64,000 nt of DNA from Dugong dugon (Eukaryota > Chordata > Mammalia > Sirenia > Dugongidae): contig CM057472.1 of the NCBI GenBank assembly GCA_030035585.1, positions 93,369,601 through 93,433,600 of the forward strand. The letters are read 5' to 3'. This document shows, one piece after another, positions 57,000-64,000 of this stretch; the first letter of the stretch is position 1; each line of letters starts with the position of its first letter. A model generated the notes under the pieces. That model was not told where the DNA came from. It ran no database searches and saw only the letters and a list, made by a program, of their open reading frames with translations. A program made the position numbers and the translations under genes.

Positions 57000-59189
57000 C
57001 ATTACTGAAAAAGAAGAACAAAGTAAGAAGCCTCATGCTACCTGACTTCAGAACCTATTATACAGCTACAGTAGTCAAAACAGCCTGGTACTGGTACAAG
57101 GACAGATACATAGATCAATGTAACAGAATTGAAAACCCAGAAGTAAACCTATCCACCTATGGACACCTGATCTTCAACAAAGAGTTGAAGTCCATTAATG
57201 GGGAAGAGTAGTCTCTTCAACAAATGGTGCTGACAAAACTGAATATCCATTTGCAGAAAAATGAAACAGGTTCCATACCTCACACTATACACAAAAACTA
57301 ACTCAATATGGATCAAAGACCTAAATGTAAAACCTAAAACTATAAAGAGTGTGAAAGAAAACATAGGGACGATGCTAAGGACCCTAATTTATGGCCTAAA
57401 TAGAATATCAACCATAACTAAAAATGCACAGACTCCAGAAGGTAAACTAGATGACTAAGATTGCCTAAAAAATTAAATGCTTATGCTCATCAAAAAAACT
57501 TTATCAAGAGAATGGAACCTATACACTGAGAAAAAATCTTTGGCAACAACATTTCTGATAAAGCTTTAATCTCTAAAATACATAGCAAACATCAATGTGA
57601 TCATTAAGGTTGTGTGTCATCTTGGCTAGGCCATGATTCTCAGTGGTTTGGCAGTTATGATGTAGTTTACAGTTGTATAATGATGTAATCACCTCCATGA
57701 TGAGATCTGATATAATGTGATCACCTCCATATTGGGTTCTGCTGTGAGTAGCCAATCAGTTGAAAGGGAGTTTCCTTGGGGGTGTGGTCAGCATCCAAAA
57801 TAGGTGGACTTTCTGGCAAGGCTCATGGACTTTTGCTCACTCTGGATCCCGTAACTGGTTCCTGTTCATCTGACCTCTGGTTCTTGGGGCTTTAGCTAGC
57901 AGCTTACCTGCTGTCTTGCCTGCTGATCTTGGGATTTGTCAGTCTGTACAGCATGTGAGCCAGAGGCCTGCTGTCTGACCTGCCGATCTTGGATTTACTG
58001 ACCCCTGCAGCTACGTAAGTCAGGGGAAGCCTCCAGCCTGATTCATGGACTTGGAACATTCCAGGCTCTACAACCACGTGAGTTATTTCCATGATGTAGG
58101 TCTCTATATATATTTATATGCTTTACTGGTTTTGCTTCTCTAGAGAACTCAGCCTATGATAATGAACAAGTCAACAACAAAAAGACAAACAACACAATCA
58201 TAAGATGGGCAAAAGACATGAACACTTTACCAAATAGGACATTCAGGCAGGCAACAAATACATGAATAGGTGCTTGTGAACATTAGCAATTAGAGAGATG
58301 CAAATCAAAATTATGATGAGACACCACCTCACTCCTGCAAGAACGGCACTGATCAAAAAAAATAAACAGAAAACAGTAAATGCTGGAGAGGTTGTGGGGA
58401 GATTGGAACTTTCATATACTGCTGGTGGGATTATAAAATGGTACAAGCACTATGGAAAATGATATGGTGCTTCCTTTAAAAGCTAGAAATAGAAATACCA
58501 TATAATCTTGCAATCTCACTCCTAGGAATATATCCTAGAGGAATAAGAGCCATCACACACACACACAAATAGACTTATGCTCGTCCATGTTCATTGCAGC
58601 ATTATTCACAATAGCAACAAGACGGAAAAAACCTAAATGCCCATCAACAGATGAAGAGATGAACAAATTATGGTACATATACACCATGGAATACTACACA
58701 ATGATAAAGAACAATGATGAATCTGTGAAACATCTCACAACTTGGATGAACCTGGAGAACATTAAGCCGAGTGAAATAAGTCAATCACAAAAACACAAAT
58801 ATTGTATGAGACTACTATTACAAAAACTCAAGAAAAAGTTTACACATAGAAAGAAACAATCTTAAGGATTACCAGGGAGGGAAGAGGTGGGAGGGAAAAC
58901 CACTAACTAGATAGTAGATGTGTGTTAACTTTGGTGAAGAGAAAGGCAATACCCAATATAGGGGAAGTCAGCACAACTTGACTAAGGCAAAGGAAGTTGC
59001 TAAGAGACAGGAAAACTGGATGAATGAAAATGGTGAACCAGGGCTGGGGTGGGGGAAGGGGGGATATGCTGACACATTGCAGGGATTGTAACCAATGTCA
59101 CAAACTAATTTGTGCATAAACTTTTTGAATGGGAAATTAATATGCTCTGTAAACTATCACCTAAAGCACAATAAAATGTTTTAAAAAAG
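57000..59189 (+). mobile_element. 5'-truncated L1 with 14-bp target duplication, split by an LTR
   Basis: L1 ORF2 C-terminal region and 3' UTR. 'gcctggtactggtacaagga' and 'gatcaaagacctaaatgtaa' are typical L1 ORF2 text. The last open piece (58587-58865) contains 'MFIAALFTIATRRKKPKCPS' and 'WYIYTMEYYTMIKNN' and ends at a TAA at 58863, followed by a 3' UTR of about 325 bp ending in 'acaataaaatgtttt'. The perfect target duplication 'tagtaatgcttatt' is at 56986-56999 and 59190-59203. The LTR at 57596-58161 interrupts the frame, leaving about 1.6 kb of L1. Confidence 0.95.
57596..58161 (+). mobile_element. Solo LTR inside the L1, same family as 4385-4936
   Basis: Starts 'tgtgatcattaaggttgtgt' and shares with the 4385 copy 'aatcagttgaaagggag', 'cctgctgatctt' and 'ttttgcttctctagagaa' in order. 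The terminal CA has decayed. A 5-bp duplication 'atcaa'/'atgaa' (57591-57595 and 58162-58166) has one mismatch. L1 text resumes exactly after it. Confidence 0.85.
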
Positions 59190-59203
59190 TAGTAATGCTT
59201 ATT

Positions 59204-60006
59204 GCTTTTGATTAATACAAAAACTTTCATAATACACTCCTTTGGATAAATTATATATTTCAGGTACATACCTTAAAATCTCCAAACAGGAGGTAAAGCA
59301 GCTTTAAAATATCTAGAGAGTAGTCTTGAAAAAACTATTTTAGAAAATTATGGAAAATGTAGGGTTTTATTTTTCCCCCCAAAAAAAGGCAATAATAAAT
59401 TCAAGAGACGTAAAGTAATTAATTAGCACCACCAAATATTAGGGCATCCAAAATATACTGGATTGTCAATCACAACAGAAGGAACTTTCATATAAATTGA
59501 TTGAAAAAAAAAATAGGGGAATTTTCAAAGAATATCTTACTTATTTGTTTTAGGAATCAACAATTAGCCATTAAGTCAATTCCTAAAGGCCTAAAGGTTA
59601 AGCCTCTTCTAAAGTCTTCATCTACCTTTGCCAGTTGGATTCCAGGCATTTTCTCCTCTAGGCATGCGCCATGGTTTTCCACAAATCCTTCAGGGCATAA
59701 TGCTTCTAGTCACTCAATGAACATTCTTAATGCCAAACTCTAACTTCTGCTCTCTCTGATCTCATCTGCCATAAGTCCTCCAGTGCCTTCCATAATCCTA
59801 TACATCAAGGGAAAGAAGAACCTGAAATTTTATTTTTTTACACCAAAAACACTTTCTTTTTTTCAAGGATGTGGAACTAAAATGTTCACGTTGGTTTTAA
59901 AGGTCAATCAATACCCTTACTTAGGAAACAGAGGTGCCTCCTCTACACTGTCCCAGTTGAGGGTGCTCTGTGGGGCTCATCTCTACCCTCAACTCCTGAA
60001 GCTCAC
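59204..60006. other. Unassigned sequence
   Basis: No nameable repeat. An 80-codon plus frame (59501-59743) is unrecognised. Confidence 0.4.
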
Positions 60007-60161
60007 CTGGTCACACTGCAGGGGTGGGGGTCCAGGTTTCCTTCTGGTCTCACAGTCAGATGAGTTGGAAGATACTGTAGAAAGGGTTTTGCAAAGTAGT
60101 CAGGTGGGTACCCCAGCAATTGGCTGGCAGGTTGCTGGCTGAAGCAGTTGCGGATCTTCCA
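60007..60161 (-). other. Candidate internal exon D (minus strand)
   Basis: On the minus strand 'tttttccctgtcttctggtgag' type sequence precedes a 155-bp segment that ends '...gtgaccag' followed by 'gtgagc', a good 5' splice site. One frame is open for 51 codons and includes 'LLGYPPDYFAKPFLQYLPTH'. It would leave in phase 2, which does not join directly to candidate exon B (needs phase 1). The region is more GC-rich than its surroundings. The protein is not recognised. Confidence 0.25.
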
Positions 60162-61095
60162 CTCACCAGAAGACAGGGAAAAACACATGAAGTGTCATTT
60201 TCAGGAAAGCCAAGAGGAGGACTGGCAAGTACCATGGACATTCGAAAATTGCTCCTTTTCTTTAGTGTTCTTCAATCAACCCCACCCCAGAGATGACACC
60301 GGCTTTAGCACCTCTGAACAATTCTTCCAGCTCAGGACCCATTACGCTCCTCTTCCCATCCCATTGTCATTCAACTTCCCTCTCACACTCCCTTTACTCC
60401 TGTCTACCAAATGCATCGTTGTTGTTGTTGTTATTTATATTATTATTATCCAATCACAATAGATATGAATGGCATATATCAGGAAGACCCTGTTCACTCA
60501 CAACAAAAAATAACAAAACAAAAACAAGCAGAACTCAAACCAATGACAACTTAAATTATCGTTTTGCTTTTCTTAAGAAAAAGAGGACTTAGACTTCAGA
60601 AATAACATCATCTCATATACTCTGAAAAAAAACGATATGTTTATATTTCATCTCGGTAAAGATAATCTGCCTCACCAGAATGGATAAATGAGTTCTAATG
60701 TAGCAAAAGAGAAAACAAAAAACAAGTTTATTTTTATAAGCAAGCAAAAAAAAGAGTTTTCTGAATAACTAAGTAACCTGAGTAAGTTCTTTAAAGTCAT
60801 TCTTTCTGAGCATCTAGTCATATTTTAAGTTTCCTCTGGCAATGGTATTCATGAAGCTATTATTCTTGTCATTTAAAAACATTTTGATTCACTAAATCCC
60901 ACTGACAAATCTAAGCCTTCCCTCCTGTTGTTTCTGTTAAATTGTACTCCAAATTGTCTTCATTTAATTATTGTTCAATTTTTTGGCACTACTAAAAGTT
61001 TCAAATATATTATTTTCACAGCTCCCCAAGTGCTCAGAAAGTTTGATTTGATAATCTTCAAATCTATTTTCTTATAAAATACTAAAGCTAAATGA
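60162..61095. other. Unassigned sequence with a short GTT repeat
   Basis: A GTT/ATT repeat lies at 60417-60452. Plus frames at 60148-60592 are unrecognised. Confidence 0.4.
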
Positions 61096-61105
61096 ATATA
61101 CATAC

Positions 61106-61138
<33 letters not shown>

Positions 61139-61140
61139 GA
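61096..61140. repeat. TA microsatellite, left part
   Basis: Nearly pure TA tract immediately left of the AfroSINE. It continues on the SINE's other side at 61296-61345. Confidence 0.9.
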
Positions 61141-61294
61141 CACAAAACCCATTGCCGTGGAGTCAATTCTGACTCACAGTGACCCTGTAAGACAAAGTAG
61201 AACTGCTCCATAGGGTTCCCAAGAAGCAGCTGGCAGATTTGAACGGCTGACCTTTGGTTAGCAGCTGAACTCTTAACCACTGTGCCACCAGGAC
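61141..61294 (-). mobile_element. AfroSINE, short type, antisense, in a TA repeat
   Basis: Tail 'acccattgccgtggagtcaa', short body, head 'ctcttaaccactgtgccacc'. TA repeats flank both sides, as for the copy at 1909. Confidence 0.9.
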
Positions 61295-61295
61295 T

Positions 61296-61345
61296 TATAT
61301 ATATACATATATATATATATATGTATATACATGAAGGATATTATA
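61296..61345. repeat. TA microsatellite, right part
   Basis: Continuation of the TA tract beyond the SINE. Confidence 0.9.
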
Positions 61346-61359
61346 TATAATATATAAAA

Positions 61360-61546
61360 TAGTTGCCATGGAGTTGATTCTGACTCATGGCCATACCATG
61401 CGTTTCAGAGTAGAGTTTTCAATAGCTGTGATTTTTTGGAACTAGATTACCAGGTCTTTCTCCCCAGGAGCCTCTGGGTGGACTCAAACCTCCAACCTTT
61501 TGATTAACACCTGAGATCATAACAGTTTACACCACCCAGGGAGACT
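61360..61546 (-). mobile_element. AfroSINE, long type, antisense
   Basis: Tail 'gttgccatggagttgattct', central module 'agattaccaggtctttctcc', 'gggtggactcaaacctccaa', head 'acaccacccagggag'. Confidence 0.9.
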
Positions 61547-61689
61547 GATTTTCAGATCAATAGATATCAAGTCCCACTGTACCCTGCCATGTCAATATTT
61601 TCTCACTTCTATGTATATAACTCTCAAAATAGCAGCCTTATGATTTTGAAATGTTTACTTTATAATTTTTTAGCTAATGAGGCTTCTAA

Positions 61690-61860
61690 TGAGCTAAAAT
61701 GCTATAGAGTGAAAAGAAGTAGATTCTGGGGAAGATAAGCACAGAACTAAAGTGTGCTTCAGCTCTCTGCCCCTTTGCAAAGCTTTCAAGAACTCGTCTA
61801 TGAAATAAGAACATCAGACTAGATGATTTCTGGGTTTTCTGTCAGGTTTTGGGATCTATG
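61690..61860 (+). mobile_element. MIR-like or related ancient SINE
   Basis: 'gtctatgaaataagaacatc' and 'agactagatgatttctgggt' are typical of an ancient mammalian SINE, probably MIR-related. Confidence 0.4.
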
Positions 61861-62139
61861 AAGAAGAGTATTAGAGATTTTGTTCATGTTTCTTTTTGGA
61901 GGCTAAGGGCACCATTCTTTAAATGTGATGTGGTCTGTGTGCTTTGCTCAGCTTCCTCATTGGGAAAAAGGATACCATAACTGCACTGCCTCACCAAACT
62001 GAGTTGCTGAAACATCGTACTAAGTTTCTCATACACTATGTGGAAGTACTTTAAGGATTAAAGACACAATGCAAATACATGACGGTAGTTTACTAGCCAT
62101 GACTCAAACCTTACAAGGAAGTAGAACTTAGAACAATTT

Positions 62140-62335
62140 GTATGGCCTCCGGAATCAAACTAACTCAATTACAATCTTGTATCTCCTCAATGCCACTCAG
62201 TTTGTGGTACTTATCTTGAAAAATTGGGATATGGGTACCTATTTAAGGGATTATTGTGAGTATTGAATGAGATAATATATGCATGGCATAGTACAAGCCT
62301 TGGTACGTAATAAGCACTCAATAACTTCTAGTGAT
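62140..62335 (+). mobile_element. MIR
   Basis: 'tatggcctccggaatcaaac', 'ttgtatctcctcaatgccac', 'gattattgtgagtattgaat', 'gataatatatgcatggcata', 'gtaataagcactcaataact' follow MIR order. Confidence 0.75.
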
Positions 62336-62954
62336 TCTTTTTTTGTACACTTCTGGCTTCACAAAACATGCATCTGTGATCATGAAGCAAAAAAAAAAAA
62401 AATCAAGAGAAAAGAGATGAGAAAAAAAAAAAATCAAAGTGTGCTAAATTCTAAGAGTGGCAATTTTCCAGGAGTTCTTCCAGCTAACAAAAGGGAAGGT
62501 AGAACTAAATAAAAGTTAAGATTGTTCGAATTCTAGGAATATAAGATTTCCAGTACAGGAAATAAATGGACATAACTTTGAGCATCAATGTCAGAAACAA
62601 GTGCTTTTTCCATCTTCCCTTTCTGACTTTCTGGGTTCATTTAATTTTGACACATTTTCCAGTGGTTTTCTGGAGCCAGTTTGTGATGAAACTGGCACAT
62701 GACAGCTTGCAAGAGTCAATGTTAAATTTTTAGAAACTTTGCAAGCTGGTTGACAAAGTATTGATGGCTTGAAATCTGCTATAGGAGGAGTATTTACACC
62801 AAGGAAATTGGCAAACACTTCAAATGATTACCTTTTCTTTTTCTTCTATTTGGTTAAACTTTTACCAGCATACCATTGTTTTACTCCTTAAATACAACTT
62901 ATTAACTTTGAGAATTTAGCTCACATATTGCTCTGGAAGAAAGGAAATCATTTA
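62336..62954. other. Unassigned sequence
   Basis: A runs at 62388-62401 and 62422-62434. A 75-codon minus frame (62591-62818) is unrecognised. Confidence 0.4.
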
Positions 62955-63060
62955 TCTTTTCAACAAGCAAGTAATTAATGCTTATGGTGGACTAGACACT
63001 GTGCTAGATTCTAATCTGGCAATCAAAACAGTTTACAGTCTATTGATTAAACTAAAAACA
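62955..63060 (+). mobile_element. L2-like fragment
   Basis: 'gtggactagacactgtgcta' and 'gtttacagtctattgatta' resemble the L2-type 3' region. Confidence 0.45.
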
Positions 63061-63101
63061 CTGGGTTAAGCCTGGGGAAAAAAAAGAAGAAATTCAGCCA
63101 A

Positions 63102-63520
63102 TCCAAAACAAAATCCATTGCCGTTGAGTCGATTCCGACTCATGGTGACCCTACAGGACAGAATAGAACTGCCCTATAGGCTGTAAACATTATAGAAGGA
63201 GCCCTGGTTGTGCACTGATTAAAGAGCTCAGCAGCAGCTGAAAGGTTGGCACTTCGCACCAAACAGCCCTTCCACGGGAGAAGAATTTAGCAGTCTGCTT
63301 CTGTAGAGAATACAGCCTTGGAAACCTTATGGGGCAGTTGAACTCTGTCCTATAGGGTTGCTATGAGTAGAAATCAACTTTATGGCAACGAGTTTGTTTT
63401 TTTGGTAATCTTTACAGAAGCAAACTGCCACATCCTCCTCCAGCAGAGTGGCTGGTGGGTTCAAACCAGTGACCTTTCAGTTAGCAGGTGAGCACTTAAC
63501 CACTGTGCCATCAAGGCTCC
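63102..63520 (-). mobile_element. AfroSINE, intermediate type, antisense, interrupted
   Basis: Tail 63102-63180, then the insertion at 63198-63405, then the rest: 'gaagcaaactgccacatcct' and head 'agcacttaaccactgtgcca'. A target duplication of 9 bp (63093-63101 and 63521-63529) has one mismatch. Same intermediate type as 22681-22882. Confidence 0.9.
63198..63405 (+). mobile_element. AfroSINE, intermediate type, sense, nested inside the opposite-strand copy
   Basis: Head 'ggagccctggttgtgcactg', central module 'ttagcagtctgcttctgtag', body 'ccttggaaaccttatgggg', tail 'tagggttgctatgagtagaa', T-rich end. A 14-bp target duplication (63184-63197 and 63406-63419) has 11 matches. Confidence 0.95.
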
Positions 63521-63529
63521 TTCAGACAA

Positions 63530-64000
63530 AAGCAATCTGGTAAAACTGCAGACGAAAGCGTAGCCCAACCCAGAGGATATCTTGAAACTATTATTCTGCT
63601 GAACTGGCATCAGATACGTAAACTCAACTCCGGAGATACATTAGTGCCACTTTTCATGACTCCCTTGAAATCTGCAGCTTGTAAAAGACTGGTATTGTAT
63701 TTCAGATGTTGTGATCTGAACTTTGTCATAAAATGTGACAATGTTTTCAATAGACTCTAACTGAATGATTCATCATAGCTAGAGAAACAGGCCTATTGTA
63801 AAAATCTTCCCATAGGAACAAACAGACAATGTGTTGGCAGCCTTCTTTGTCTCACAATATGGAAGCTTATGAAAACTTATTTGTGTTTAATACCCAAAAT
63901 TTTCCAACTGCACTGTTTCTGAGACTATATTAAATATTTTTAAAGCAAGCAGTAAGATACATGCTACCTCCCTAACGTGACATCAATTAACGTATTTGAG
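63530..64000. other. Unassigned sequence to window end
   Basis: No gene or nameable repeat. Confidence 0.4.

Noticed and set aside
1-64000. CRISPR arrays, bacterial operons, rRNA, plasmid or phage features
   Set aside because: Nothing of this kind is present. The repeat content is that of a mammalian nuclear chromosome.

Overview
This window is non-genic, AT-rich nuclear DNA from a placental mammal. It is assigned to Afrotheria, most likely Paenungulata and probably an elephant. The evidence is a dense set of AfroSINE copies (tRNA-like head, tail shared with an RTE LINE). Most copies carry the short body with a central deletion that is known from hyraxes, sea cows and elephants. Partner RTE retrotransposons of a BovB-related type and long terminal repeats of MaLR-like layout fit the same origin. 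No complete protein-coding gene, rRNA, tRNA, CRISPR array or bacterial-type feature was found. All longer open frames are fragments of transposons, simple repeats, or frames without support.

Layout. 1-4.4 kb: ancient L2- and MLT1-like remnants, an AfroSINE and an AT-rich palindrome. 4.4-4.9 kb: a solo LTR with a perfect 5-bp target duplication. 5.6-9.3 kb: a full-length sense RTE split by a 508-bp solo LTR. 10.7-14.1 kb: an L2-like copy, then an old L1 carrying two SINE pieces and an RTE 3' fragment. 14-19.5 kb: MIRs, old L1 sequence and unassigned DNA. 19.5-28.5 kb: antisense RTE pieces (one with an inverted 5' part), SINEs, microsatellites and a G-rich tract. 31.9-33.3 kb: two LINE 3' ends and a MIR. 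33.9-37.0 kb: a near full-length antisense RTE that keeps YADD. 37-50 kb: mostly unique sequence with SINEs of several types, an RTE internal-deletion derivative, a tRNA-Gly-headed SINE, MER5-like elements, a cluster of POU octamers and a few candidate exons. 50-57 kb: RTE fragments, L2, an MLT1-like LTR and two small DNA transposons. 57.0-59.2 kb: a 5'-truncated L1 with a 14-bp target duplication, itself split by an LTR of the same family as the 4.4-kb copy. 59-64 kb: one candidate exon, TA repeats, MIRs, and a SINE inserted head-to-head inside another SINE.

The main biological story is the RTE/AfroSINE partnership. The SINEs end in the RTE 3' terminus. Their variable central module resembles the RTE 5' untranslated region. 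The window also holds an RTE derivative in which the 5' UTR is joined directly to the 3' end. Together these suggest how the SINE body arose. Nested insertions give relative ages: old L1 before RTE before MaLR-like LTR, and L1 before LTR at 57.6 kb. A few putative exons with matching splice sites, two of them phase-compatible on the minus strand at 47.7 and 44.4 kb, are the only hints of a host gene, and they are weak.
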